The notes under the pieces were generated by a model, which had not been told where the DNA came from, made no database searches, and saw only the letters and a list, made by a program, of their open reading frames with translations. Below are positions 34,042 to 45,600 of a stretch of DNA of 64,000 nt, one piece after another. This stretch comes from Lunularia cruciata (taxonomy: Eukaryota; Streptophyta; Marchantiopsida; Lunulariales; Lunulariaceae). The position numbers and the translations under genes were made by a program. The DNA is taken from contig OX419755.1 in the NCBI GenBank assembly GCA_948567375.1, positions 79,130,218 to 79,194,217 of the forward strand. The letters run 5' to 3'. Each line of letters opens with the position of its first letter. The stretch's first letter is position 1.

Positions 34042-34788
34042 CATAATACCAAAAGCTAGATACATTATCTAGAGGTGAAAATTGTCTTGGTAACATTTAG
34101 AAAGATGTTAGCTATGATGTGCTAGGTAGATCAGATAGAGGTGTAACAAAAAGTGCACTTCTACTTATAGAGTAAGAGCCAAAAATAGCTTGAAAATGTA
34201 ATACCAATAGCTAGACATGTTATCTAAAGGTGAATTGGCTTGGTAACACCTTGGAGGATGTTATAGATAATGGACTAAGTAGATCAGATAGAGATATCAC
34301 CAAGAAAGTACTTCTATTAATAAAGCAATAGCAAAACAAAGCTCGAAAACTTTGAAGTTAATATCATGGACCTAAACAAATGAATTAGGCCTTGGAAATG
34401 TGTGGTGTCCCCCTCCCAAACAAAGGAAAGGGTGGCCTTCCTTCCCCCAAGTATGTCTCATTGAGAGCTTTCCAATGGAACCTCATCCATGTGATTTTGA
34501 GATTCATACAATAAGATTCTTTAAAGATTCCTTTTGGTCAAACCTATTTGACCAAATAGTGAAGACAAGGACCAACATGTCACACATCCAGGCAACTAAT
34601 CTAAGTGTGGAGCTCATTGACATGTCACCAATCCATGTATCTGATCCAAGGTGGAGCTTCCTTTGAGTGGATCTCTTTGCTATATAATAACAAGAAGGTG
34701 CTCCTTTGGGGCATTGGAGGATTGAATATGAAGCTTGTGTTTCATCACTTGTGTTTCTCTTAAGGTCTCTTATCCGCGGAAGATTACA
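34042..34788 (+). mobile_element. Solo LTR, family C (long form), at C1 pol end (TSD YTTTG)
   Basis: 747 bp, CATAATACC...GGAAGATTACA. Flanks CTTTG (34037-34041) and TTTTG (34789-34793) differ by one transition. It has the duplicated U3 block: a second TGTAATACC begins at about 34199. C1's own 3' LTR starts further on, at 34829. Confidence 0.9.
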
Positions 34789-34814
34789 TTTTGCAATGTG
34801 GATGTTGTGCCTTA

Positions 34815-34828
34815 AAAGTGTGGAGGTT
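34815..34828 (+). other. C1 polypurine tract
   Basis: AAAAGTGTGGAGGT directly before the 3' LTR and overlapping the pol stop. Confidence 0.75.
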
Positions 34829-36179
34829 TATAATACCAATAACTAACCATATTATCTAGAGGTGAAAATTGGCTTGGTAACATCTAGAAGGATGTTATTT
34901 ATGATGGGCTAAGTAGATCAAATAAAGGTGCTACCAAAATAATACTTCTACTAATAGAGAAAGATGGAAAAATTTAGAACTAATTTTAGAGGCTGTAATA
35001 CCAATAGCTAGATAGATGATCTAGAGATGAAATTTGGTTTGGTAGCATCTGGAAGGATATTATACATGTGGACTAAGTAGATAAGCTAGAGGTATCACCA
35101 AAAGATTACTTCTACTAATAGACCAAAATCCAAAATATGCTTTGAAACTTTAGAATCAATAGCTAGGCATATGATCTAGAGGTGAAACTTAGGGTAGTGA
35201 CATCTAGAAGGATATTACACATGATGGAGAACATAGATCAGATAGAGGTATCACCAAAAGAGCACTTCTACTAATAGGGTAGGAGCCAAAATAGGCCTGA
35301 AAACTTCAAGAGGCAATTTTGGAGATCTAAACGGATGAATTAGGCCTCAAAAATGTGTAAATTCTCCCCTCCCCCCCCCCCATAGAGAGGGAAGGCTTGC
35401 CTTCCTTACCCCTTGGTTTGTCTCACCAAGAGCTTTCCAACAGTACCTCAAACGTGATTCCGAGATTCCTACAAGAAGATTCTCTAAAAGATTCCCTTTG
35501 GTCAAAGCCTATTTGACCAACCAGATGGGACCAGGACCGACATGTCACCCATCCAAGCAAGTAATCTAAGGGTGGAGCCTTATGACAGGTCACATATCCA
35601 TGTACTTAATCCTATGGTGGAGCTTCCTTGGAGGAGATCCTCCTTGGCTATATAATAAAGAGAAAGTGCTCCTTTGGGGCATCAACGGATTGAGTGTGAA
35701 ATCTATGTTTTCTCTCTTGTATCTCTCTTGAAGAGTTCTCTTATCCTTGGAGTATTACAAAGGCCTAAATTGATGAATTAGGTCTCAAAAATGTGTAGAT
35801 CTTCCCTCCTCCAAGGGAAGAAAAGACTTTCTTTCCTTCTCCTCCTATTTGTCTTATCAAGAGCTTTCCAACGGTACCTCATCCATGCGATTTTGAGATT
35901 CCTATAGGAAGATTTATTTTGGTCAAAGATTGTTTGAGCAACCAAATAGGACCAAAACCGATATTTCACCAATGCATGCAACTAATCTAAGGGTAGAGTT
36001 TGCTAACATGTCACCAATCCATATGTTTGATCCAAGGGTGGAGCTTCCTTCGAGGAAATCCTCTTTGCTATAGAATAAAGAAAAGGTGCTCCTTTAGGGC
36101 ATTAGAGTATTGAGTGTGAAGCTTTGTGTTTCTTCTCTTGTGTTTCTCTTGTAAGGTCTCCTATCCTCAGAATCTTACA
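34829..36179 (+). mobile_element. C1 3' LTR, split by a solo LTR
   Basis: Pieces 34829-34993 and 35760-36179 make a 580-bp short-form family-C LTR, ending ATCTTACA, after which B0 resumes. The U5 part has CTATAGAATAAAG at about 36068. Confidence 0.88.
34994..35759 (+). mobile_element. Solo LTR, family C (long form), in C1 3' LTR (TSD RAGGC)
   Basis: 766 bp, TGTAATACCAATAG...GAGTATTACA. Flanks GAGGC (34989-34993) and AAGGC (35760-35764). U3 block duplicated (second start near 35155, CTTTAGAATCAATAGC). Contains an 11-C run at 35371-35381. Confidence 0.92.
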
Positions 36180-36900
36180 ACTCTTCCAAATAGTCAATAC
36201 TAAAACCCATGGGGTATAACACTTCTCCACCAACTAGCATAGTATATGACTATACTATTGTTGCAATGGCCTGAGCCCTCACCATAGAGCTATCAATAGG
36301 AGATGACTAGGCTGAATTTGGACAATGAGCTCTCCACATATGATGTACTATATAGAACCACCCCTTAGAGATATTTGGATCTAAAATGGACACCTCTCCA
36401 CATCAGTCTTTTGTAGCTCTAGACCAAGAACTATAGCCTTCCCTGACATAAGAGGTTGCGCACCAAAGTCTAATAAGACCCTCTATGGTGTATAGACCTT
36501 CCCTAAAGGTCCTACCAAACTGAAAATCCCCCTTTGGTTTTCTAATAGGACAACTCCAAGTGTGAACCACGCTTGTTCAAAGGTAGGTCTAGTTGGTAAC
36601 TCATCCAATCTAGTTGTTATTGCTTGCCATAGATCACAAGTTGTTAGTGGATCTCATGCTCCTCAACCAAGCCAGCTCCACTATCAACCACCTCTACTCC
36701 AAAAGTAGGAACCACATCATCCTTACTCTCACAAAGTATGGAAACCAATCAAAACACTAGAGTTGGGTCAACTTCCAATGTAAACATGTCATTGGTTGAG
36801 AACAAAGAGAAGCTCATACTCAATGGAGCTGCCGCCAACATTGTACTAGACTCAATCTTTGTAGTAACAAGTGGTTGACTAGATCCCCTACCACCACCTC
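36180..36900 (-). pseudogene. B0 protease and linker remnant
   Basis: Resumes B0 after C1 with the sequence matching B1 from 23040. The active-site position reads D-F-G-A at 36470-36459 in VLLDFGAQP. Colinear with B1 23140-23700. Stops present. Confidence 0.8.
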
Positions 36901-38200
36901 TACCACCTCATCCTTCATGACCTAGAGCTCCTCTACCACCTACCATAGCAGCCTTACCACTCCGTAACTTTGAGTGAAGATCAAAGCATCAATCACTAGT
37001 GTGACCAAATCTATGGCAATGGTCACATGTCTATAGGTTAGTTGTGATGCACCAGAGGTATCATATCCATTGCCTTGAGAGCAATTTTTCTTGTTGTGAG
37101 GTCCACCACAAGTCCAACAAGCAATACCACCACTCACTGGTTGTTGCTAACCTAAAAATGAAGGTAAGAGTCTAGTTGCACTAGGCCCTCCACTTGCTCC
37201 ATAGGATCTGGTTTGTCTACTCTGTCCTTGGAAGCCAACATGGCATTGTGCACTCCACTACACTCTAGAAGAAGTAATAGTTGTGGATGAGGTCTCCTTA
37301 AAATATCTAGGTGTCATCACTCTCTCCTCTACCATGTTAAGCTCAATGTGCTCAGCTAAACTAAAGTCCATTGCTAAAGTAGGTGAAGTGGCATGTATCA
37401 ATGTAGCATCATGTACTTTATGTCATAACTCCTTATCGAAGATCCCATACAAAAACTAGATTGCTTGGGCCTCAATAACTCCCTAAGTGAAACTAATTAG
37501 CCGCCTTATGTGAGTGTATGCCTTGCTTAGGCTCTTTCTAGCCTTCCATTGGAACTCTTGCAAGCTCCTTAGCTTGTCAATCTGCACTCCTTGGTAATTC
37601 TACCTCAAGCATTGGAAGAACTACACTACCTCCTGTAGTGGTACTCCCACTTGTAGTAGTACCATCTCCAACTAGTGCACCTCCACTAGATCCACCAATA
37701 CTACTAGAGCTAGAACTTGTGGGTATTGCCAATCCACCTCTAGCAATTGAGCCTAAAGTGATAGAGATATAGTTTGGATACCAATGCTCTCTCCATAGCT
37801 CAATCTCCTCCAAGTGAGCTCTCTTGAACTCATGATAGTCATCCATTGGTGGACCCACTAAGTGTTGAAACAACCCCTTCCATGCCATGAAAGGTGTGAA
37901 CAAAGTCAGGTTACGCATCTATTGCAGATCACACCAACTATCAAACTCCTAGATGAAGTCATCCAACTCAATAGTACCCACTATACCATAATAGTGCTTG
38001 GGCCTTTGGAGACCCCATAAATGTTGTCCATGTCCCACAACAATGGTGCAAACACACAAATGCATTCTCAAATGAATCAACTCCAATATCAAACTCCAAA
38101 TTAGAGTCAATCTCCTCTCTCACTAGGACTTGAGATACAAGTTGATATTGAGCACAAATTTGAGTAAACCCACTACGTATTGTAATGCTATCTCCTTAGG
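36900..38200 (-). pseudogene. B0 gag remnant with two zinc knuckles
   Basis: Frame 37137-36940 starts MSGGIACWTCGGPHNKKNC, an intact CX2CX3HX4C knuckle. A second one, CDHCHRFGHTSD-stop-C, lies in another frame near 37030-36980 because of a small frameshift. Frame 37918-37577 (113 aa) has FTPFMAWKGLFQHLVGPPMDDYHEFKRAHLEEIELW and a Ser/Gly/Thr-rich linker. Capsid-type Gag, inactive. Confidence 0.85.
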
Positions 38201-39420
38201 AATCCCCAAAGAACTCTATGTGACAATGTAACCGCAAACTCAACCACAATAAGTACCCCACCAAGGACCACCACCAAGTGCCACCACCAAGCGCCAAAAC
38301 CAATTGAACACCACTCACTAATGTAGCTCTAACTATGACAACTACACCAAGATAAAAGGCGACTTGTAACATGCCATCCCAACATGCACTCTCACAATCT
38401 ATAGATCATCACTTCTTGCCTCACCAAAGAAAAACACAAGTAGTCTAATTGGTCATCACTCCAGCCTCACTACCGAGAGCACACCAAAATACCAACGCTC
38501 TAAAGTCAAGGTACCTCATACAAACATGGTGCACAAACAAGAAGTAGAGAAGTAAGGGTATCCAATCACAAGAATTTTAAAAAAACCCTTGATCTCATAA
38601 ATCAACCCTTGACTTTGTCGCCATTTGGTATTTGACACTTAAGGAGTGTCTACCTACTTTCTAAGCTACCAAGATCACCAAGAATGTGATCAAACTGCCT
38701 CTCCTAGCCAAAGATACATGTGTATAAGTATCAATGGAAGAACCATTAGGACAACAAGTGAAGGTGTATCAATTGGCTAGAGCACCAGTTTAGGAACTAG
38801 AGATTTGGGGGTTCAAACCTTGTTGCGCACAATCTAAAAGGGTGTGCAAATTTTGCCAAATAATGACCAAAAACTCATCTAAAATAGCTAGCCTCACACC
38901 AACAAGCCAACTTATTGACTCTTCTATGAGTGGCCTTTGTAGCCTCTCATAGCCCACTCTTATGCCACGAAGCCTCTAAATCCCAAAATTCAACTTCACC
39001 CAACTCTGGCCAACTTGAGCTAAATTTGGGGCAGTTCGGGTGGCCTCCTTCTCTAGGCAACTTCCACCAATCTGACCTAACTCCTATAAAGTTGGTTGAT
39101 CATCAAATCCTCTGCTAACTTTCTACCCGAGCCAAATTGGAAGGATGGGGATTTCCAAATGCCTAATTCAAGAGGATGTGCTCCAAACTCCAACTTCAAT
39201 TTTGAATTTCAAGCTCGATTCTTATGCCTTAAATTGACTTCATTCTCAAAAACTTGGCATGAGCTTCTGCACACCATATGTCTCATTGCCAAATTTGCAT
39301 CAAATCACACAGTTTCTACACACAATCACTCTTAGGGAAATCTGAATCACAATTTAAGTACCAACAATCCACCAAAACCCTCAATTCTTGCACCCGATTT
39401 CCCTTTGAGTCACTTTCTTA
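38200..39420 (-). other. B0 leader
   Basis: About 1.2 kb colinear with the B1 leader, no defensible coding frame. Contains the tRNA-like segment at 38760-38830. Confidence 0.65.
38760..38830 (+). repeat. tRNA-like segment in B0 leader (antisense to element)
   Basis: TGTATCAATTGG (38765-38776) and GGTTCAAACCT (38810-38820) occupy A-box and B-box positions. The sequence around them (GCTAGAGCACCAG) is tRNA-like. Colinear with 26455-26526 in B1. Confidence 0.55.
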
Positions 39421-39856
39421 TGTAATAAATTTGTTCTTCCACTCGAATCTCACTCAAATCAGATAGGGACTCAATCTTTCACTAAACAATCTGCAAACAA
39501 TTGTGCACTTATTACAATCAAGCCACATCCACTCTAGCTAAGAGACTCCAAGTGACACTTGCGGGCCTCTGTCCACCATAGTCAAGAACTCGAATGCTCA
39601 ACATCATAGGAGTGAGCTCTCTAGAGTTGCATTTTGAAGGTATAGCCTTTGCTTCACCTAGGTCCCCAACTCTAATGATGCCACCGATGGTGCAAACAAT
39701 GCAAGTAATTGTGGGTCACACCATTTGATAAGTATCCATAATATAAAATTGAACTGTAAACAAATAGTCCATGAGTAACTACCAGATACCTATGACTACC
39801 AACACTACTACTCTAACGTCCCAATAATCTAGCTTTGACACCACAAATGTTTGACA
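39421..39856 (-). mobile_element. B0 5' LTR
   Basis: 436 bp, minus orientation, TGTCAAACATTTG (at 39856) to TTATTACA (at 39421). More diverged from the B1 LTRs than these are from each other, which fits B0 being the oldest layer. Marks the boundary to low-copy DNA. Confidence 0.87.
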
Positions 39857-42800
39857 TATCATGTCTGAAAAATAAACACACAAATTAAGTTTTACATTTT
39901 CTCTCATGCGTACAATAATAAATCTTGTAGAAAACCTGCACATACTCTACCAAAAGAAAATTAAAATATTAGAGAGAGTCACTTATAGGAAACAGAGCTT
40001 GACGAGGAAGAGGGATGATAAAGTATAGATAAAGTATAGGTGACTGATTTAGGGGTAAATCGATTGTCCCTAGACATTGTAGTGTCACAATTATTTGGTA
40101 TCAAAATAACCCAATAAGGCTCTTAAAAGCCATGATATGTCCAAAGATCCCCTAGTGCGTGGATTTTTTAAGCATACTTAAAACACCCACCAACAAATAA
40201 AATAGTTGTAGGTCAAAAAACATTATAAAAAAATAAAAAAAAGAAGGGCATTCTGCATTACAATAAATCAAAATTACTATCACAATATGAAGAGAGTTGT
40301 AAATCTTCTGATGCGCAAGAAAAATGTCTATATCACATTTGATTTCAAAGAAACTGACACATTTAACGATCTCCACAGACCAACTCTCTCCAAGATTTAG
40401 TCCGGTCATTAATCTCCATGAATTAGTCGGGTCATTAATACATGCATGGCATGGGTAACTCAACTACTACATTAGATAGAATTAGTGCGAGCATTAAAGT
40501 TTGTAAGCAAGCCCAGGCTTCGGGTTTGCAACAAAAACCGTAGAAGGCCTCCCTTCTTCTAAGTAGAGGTGGATTGTATGATTGTGGATTTTACTGCTAG
40601 CTTTGAAATCAGATTCTCGTTTCGGATGAGCATGTGATAGAGTTTCACCAGCTTGAAAGAAGCATAGCAGCAAAGGAATTTACAAACGTAATTCTTAAAC
40701 GAGAAGTTAAAAGGTGCTAATAATATGCGATGCTGTCTGTATTCTGTAACGAACCTGTGACTGTATCTGTCAATGCAAGAACACAAGAAAATTATAATTT
40801 TGACAGATTTTGAGCCTGTGACGAGGTTTCGAACGAGTTAAGAAGCGATCTTCTCTAGGACCTCGGGTACTGCACTTCAATTCAATATAAGTGAAAGTGT
40901 ATTCACCTAATGGCGCTTTCTCTCTTTTAATGAAGCTCTCATAAGAGAGCTGTTGATGGAACACTGAATAGAAGTCCCTGAAATAGTTTCCTATCCATTC
41001 GAGTTGCCAGCATTGTGGAAGTATGACAGGCGATCACTCTGAAGATAAGTAAATAAATCGGTCTTGTCCAAGCTCAGAGATTGCGTAAGCCAGAGAAAGC
41101 GCTCTCGCACCTAACCACTGCTGTGATTACATGAAACTGAATATAAAGTTGCGTGAACGTTCTGTAGCTCGTCACATCTTGAAACACTCAAGCCAGATAC
41201 AAGTAACGTCAATCGTTCTGTGAACCAACATTGGATAGAGTTATATGAGTAACGGGAGTAGAGGCCTTCCGCAGAACGCGGATCCCACTTAGGACCGAAC
41301 GGATGCAAACCGAAAACATGCAGATCTAAGCAAGTACTTGCCGCAAGTCTAAGCAAGGAGGAATTGACATTAAATATTAAAAGTTCATCTTATGGAAGAA
41401 TTTTCAAGGAGTATAATCCTGGATTAGCACTGAAGACCAAGTTCAAACGATGACCCAAGATTAGAGGAGGAACATTTTAGAGCCATTTGAGTTGACGCTC
41501 CATTCCAATGCCGAACAGAGTTCCAAGGCAGCTATTTCCTTACCGGGCCCTCACAGTCTGCTTCTTCCTGCTAAATTCCTGCAAATTGAGCGGAATCTAG
41601 GACACAACGTACTTGGTTTGTAAGAACTTTCCAAGTTTATCATACGGGAATTCCCTCTGGATATCCTCCATCGTTTAAGCGAATCCACTGACATTCCAAT
41701 GTACAATGTAAGTAGTTAGGCAAGTCACCGTGTTATGTGTTTATAACCCCGTGAGAAATTGGAGTCATACAAAACAGATGCTGGGCAAATATTCAAATAA
41801 AGAGAGCTCATCCGATTCAGGGAGAAGCTTGAACCGTATCCCATCATCATAGATAGGCGGGGGCCCCGCGAACGAGCTACCCCATTCACTAGAGCCCGGG
41901 GGACTGCATCACGTGGATGGTCCCCACGCATTCAAAACTATGGCAGATTGCAGTTACTCATCATATATCGAGGTCGTTGGGTCCAGGTAAACATTGCACA
42001 CCGTTGCATGTGCTTTCCTAATTCTACAAAAGATATGATCATGGCAATCACATGTCAAAATCATTTCTCTTCCAAAACGCTTGCCCGTTCTTCAGACACA
42101 CCACTCTGGGCTCACAGAAAGAAATTCACTCATGCGGCGTGGGCCACTACTGTACAACTTGAGTGCTGTGCATGCATACTAACAAACCAAAAGTAATCTA
42201 TGACAGAGGGTCCAGGAGAAAGCCGATGTGCATGACATACTTAACGATATCGGTATCTTATCAGGTGTGAGGTAGGGCATTTGTCACACCCCGAAATGAC
42301 AGGGATACTATATTCTCAGTCTTAGAAGTGCCTGATATTACGTAGGTGACAATGTGGTTGTAGTGCGATGCATTCGATCTTTAAGGCAGGACATTGAATT
42401 ACAATCATGTGAACTTTGAACAAGTGCCTTCATAAATAGGACTTAACTTCGAGATCCAGTGTAATCTGCTACTTGACATATGTAGGTCCACCGCTACTCG
42501 ATGACCACAAAATTTCATTATGAATGCACTGGTCAAAGTCGCTGTAGTCTTTGGAGTATCATAAATCCTTTCCATTTGATGTCTCCGAATAATCATTTGA
42601 CCCATTCATTCGGGATGATCTTACTCCGCTAGTTCTCTCCTTCCTCGTCTACAAACATAAACACACCTATCAGGTTCAATTCCGAAAACGAAATCCACAG
42701 GGAAAACTGGCCACCTTCCAAAATAAAGAGTTGACGATAAGTATATTGAAGACCCTTTCAGGTCCTTGTAGACAGTGCTAAGAAAGAACTTGCCTAGCTT

Positions 42801-43776
42801 CAAGGAATCAGCTTTCCAGCTTATCTGGTCTGAGAGTCAACTACAAAGTTCGAACAAACGGAAGCATGACCTATGGGAACAACGGTAGAACTTTATGGAG
42901 AGAGTGGAGATGAACTAGAGGTCAACACAAACTCAACAATTCCGTTCTCTCTTTATGGTACAAGATTTCAGAAGCTTGAAAATTTTAGAATCTCCAAGCC
43001 CTGTGAGATCAAGACATGACTCCGGTACAACCGAAGCAGGTGCGTGAAAGATATAATGTCCAAAAGCACTCCAACAGACTTGCCTAATGAGTAATACTGC
43101 AAGGAAGGTATAAAAGTAAGAGAACTACGATATGGTTCAACAGCATCAATTGGTCCTGGCCATCATAAAAACAAAATCTGTTAGTTAGCATCAATTGGTC
43201 GTGGCCATCATGAAAACAAAGTCTGTTATTTACTAACTAACAGACTTGGTTTTTATGATGGCAATAACCAGTTGACCAGTTGATGCTGTTGACCCATATC
43301 GTAGTTCTCTTACTTTTCACCAAGCAGGAGAGCATGAAAGACAATGAAGGGACAGAGCACAAACCCTTCGCAGCATGTCCCTCTGGTACCTGAAGCCCTG
43401 CGAAGCCAGATAACAAACGACCATTCACGTTAGTGAGGACCGAACTGTTGGATAAAGACAACTCAGACCCGACCCCTTGAAACAACCTCCAAAACCATAT
43501 AAGAACCATAGTTAATTTCAGCTAGTACTTTGATCTAGGTCTCCTCTTGAGCAGTAAGACGAACGATGCTTTGCTAAACTTGCAGGGAGCACCTCCGAAA
43601 GCCAAAAAGAAAGCTGATCTCCTGATTTGAGGATATTTCCATGTAAGGGTCCTTGGCGCATTGGGAAGCTTGAAGGAGAACAGGTTGTCGGACTTCGGTC
43701 ATCTCATTTCCAGCCGCGTCTCTACAGAATTTCAACAGGCACAATACCAAATACTCTCAAAGTTTCTGTGACAAAC
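39857..43776. other. Low-copy region 3' of the sterol oxidase gene
   Basis: About 3.9 kb unlike the surrounding repeats: more CpG and no match to families A-D. It may contain the gene's last exon and 3' UTR. I find no convincing protein. The longest frames (41931-41725 and 43509-43237, minus) show no recognisable domain. A CpG-rich patch lies at about 41860-41940, and a long hairpin at 43111-43317. Confidence 0.55.
43111..43317. repeat. Long imperfect inverted repeat (hairpin) with internal direct repeat
   Basis: The left arm 43111-43187 (TAAAAGTAAGAGAACTACGA...) is complementary to 43234-43317 (...CGTAGTTCTCTTACTTTT), about 80 nt per arm with small mismatches and a short insertion. A second copy of the distal left arm (43188-43233, direct repeat of 43143-43187) forms the loop. 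It could be a MITE-like or small-RNA-producing hairpin. Confidence 0.85.
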
Positions 43777-45144
43777 CTTATCTGTTCCATATAGCCAATC
43801 GCAGTAGGTAAACACGGAGGCGAAATTGCTTTGGCTTTTACCACCGATAAAGTGATGGTAATCATGATATTCAGCACCTCCGTAGAAAGGAATCAGCTTC
43901 GTAGGACTGAAGGGGAAGTCATATCTGCATATACGATGACTTAGGAATTCTAGTACGTGTAGAGCACTGAGGTCGAGTACTGTGCAGCTGTTACTCTATT
44001 TTCCCATTTAAATCGTAAGTCAATATACCGTATCTCATTTTTAAACTTCTCATACAGTGGCAAAGGAAGAGAAAGGTCTAATCCTAATTTTTGCGACCTT
44101 CCTGCTATGAATATCCCGTCCAAGCGACCACAACCAGCAGGACCATTTTCGAAGTACGAAGGATCGGCCACATACCCGCTGTGTGTTTCGATGGCCTCAA
44201 GCTGCCGCAGAGCAATCCACAGCCACAAAGTGAGTATATGGCCAGGGACAAGGGCTGGACCCAAAAACGTGGGAATGCCGAGTATAAGCATTTCCGCGAA
44301 ATGAGAATATGCAGCGGATAAACTCAATGGCGCAGTAAACTCGTGATGAACACGATGGATGTTATTATAACCCCAGTCCGAATGAAGCCACCTGTGAAGC
44401 CAGTAATTGGAGTAATCCTCGATGACGAAGTAGGTTGCCAGCTGAAGAACTATTGTTCCAACAGAAGGAAGTGGTAAATCTGAAGTTATGCCGATCAGCT
44501 GCTCTGCATCAGCGGGATTCACATTTAGGAAATTCTACTGATTTGCTCTATATAGATGACGACTTCAGATTCTCTCCATGGCATAGATCGTTCTTTCATA
44601 AATCCTCAGAAGCGGGTGCCTTTCAAGTAGCGCTTTCCTCGTCCATAACGTAATGCAGAGCAGTTTAACTGATCCTGTGATGCTTGTTAAGCTACGCACC
44701 TTTCTTCTTGGCATGTTGACCGGAATCAATTCTAATGTTCCCAAAATGTGTCATCGAATTGGATCTAAAGACTGGGAAAATAAAATGGAAGAAGGGAAAG
44801 GACAGAATACCGACCTTAGTGGTGGGATACGACATGATTTGCAACGGGCCAACGACGGTGAAAAATAGGAACATCGTGTCCTTGTAGCATTTGATTGCTG
44901 CTGACTTAGTAGTGTGCACCCCGGGTTGTAGCTTGTACTTCTCAAAACTTCTTACGTTGTATACGTCCAGAAGAAACGATGGTAGAGGAGCCACATGATA
45001 GATTATCAGAAGAAAGACGAGATTCAAGCAGTAGAGATAAAAATCGCTCACATCTCGAGTCCATTCGAACCAGTTCAACTCCATTCTCCCCAGGCTGCGT
45101 CCTAATGCGGCCTCCGCCAGAGCCACAGTCTCATACTCTATCAT
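43777..45144 (-). CDS. SMO1-like: Sterol C4-methyl oxidase (SMO1-type), 3' end unresolved
   Basis: Three exons on the minus strand: 45144-44815 (110 codons), 44498-44176 and 43924-43777, joined by GT-AG introns of 316 and 251 bp and giving 267 residues. The start [20 protein letters not shown] aligns with plant SMO1 starts. The fatty-acid-hydroxylase histidine boxes are all present: HRWLH (145-149), HRVHH (158-162) and HDYHH (238-242). [15 protein letters not shown] and the ending [10 protein letters not shown] are family hallmarks. Hydrophobic segments (about 35-60, 88-105, 170-207) fit an ER membrane enzyme. With NAD(P)H, cytochrome b5 and O2, SMO oxidises C4-methyl groups of sterol precursors. 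The usual last 20-30 residues after GTDK must lie in a further exon I could not place. Confidence 0.93.
43925..44175 (-). other. SMO intron 2
   Basis: 251 bp, donor GTATGT, acceptor ATGCAG, phase 2. It splits the Gly codon before Tyr219. An intron there is supported because the plain reading after HSGY loses homology and recovers it exactly at 43924. Confidence 0.92.
44499..44814 (-). other. SMO intron 1
   Basis: 316 bp, donor GTCGGT, acceptor GAGCAG, phase 0. The joined protein keeps the exact residue spacing of SMO1 between SYP and LPLP. Confidence 0.9.
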
Positions 45145-45600
45145 TTTTGCGCTCTCTCTAAAACCAGCGAATGACTGACCTCAAATGGTCGGCTGGCAAA
45201 ATGCCCGTGGATCCCGAACCTTACCCGCCACCAATGACCAGACCGAGAGAAACTCACCTTTCTAAGGTAAGGCAACACCACCACAGTATGCCATACCAAT
45301 CACAACACCAACAGCTGCTGCATTGCTTGTTTCTCCGGCACAAGCGAACCTGTGAACCAGCAAATGTGGTTCACAAGTTCGACAGAACCAATCGATCCAC
45401 CGTCAACGAAACAAATCTACTCGATTTTCTTCTCTGCTTTGCTTTGTCCCCTTATGTACTTCCTCAACAACCACATTCCCATTCTCCCCTCAGCAACGAA
45501 TGAACCAGACAGAGCTTTTGCACATGAACCTTCTTCCTCCTCAACTCATATTCCCCATTAACTCCCTCTATTTAAGGCTGTCATTCCCTGCATCTACCTG
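45145..45600 (-). promoter_or_regulatory. Putative SMO 5' UTR and core promoter
   Basis: On the minus strand a TATA-like TTAAATAG lies at about 45565-45575, some 420 bp upstream of the ATG. That would leave a 5' UTR of about 390 nt. AAAGGTGAGT near 45262-45252 is a good donor for a 5'-UTR intron. No transcript evidence. Confidence 0.4.

Larger units (their letters stand above)
8060..36179 (+). mobile_element. C1: Ty3/gypsy chromovirus, family C, full-length but nested
   Basis: Plus-strand element. The 5' LTR is split by B1 into 8060-8331 and 27660-27996. The PBS-like site is at 27998, and gag, protease, RT, RNase H, integrase and chromodomain run from 28822 to 34815. The PPT is at 34815-34828. 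The 3' LTR is 34829-34993 plus 35760-36179, split by a solo LTR. Removing C1 rejoins B0. Flanks TCTCC (8055-8059) and ACTCT (36180-36184) are only a weak TSD match. All domains carry stops. Confidence 0.87.
5123..39856 (-). mobile_element. B0: outermost Ty3/gypsy element, family B, interrupted by C1
   Basis: Minus-strand element visible in two parts, 5123-8059 (RNase H, RT, upstream spacer) and 36180-39856 (protease, gag, leader, 5' LTR). The two parts join when C1 (8060-36179) is removed, as comparison with B1 around 23010-23080 and B3 around 60770-60800 shows. Its integrase and 3' end lie beyond A1, outside the window. The right boundary is the 5' LTR start at 39856, after which low-copy sequence begins. 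Confidence 0.9.

Noticed and set aside
8055..36184. Clean TSD for C1
   Set aside because: TCTCC versus ACTCT is too weak; the boundary rests on B0 continuity instead.
41725..41931. 68-aa minus-strand frame in a CpG-rich patch as a gene
   Set aside because: No domain, no splice context and no homologous segment recognised; kept only as part of the low-copy region.
43600..43730. Terminal SMO exon after the acceptor near 43720
   Set aside because: Reading frames end within about six codons or give residues unlike SMO C-termini; not included in the CDS.
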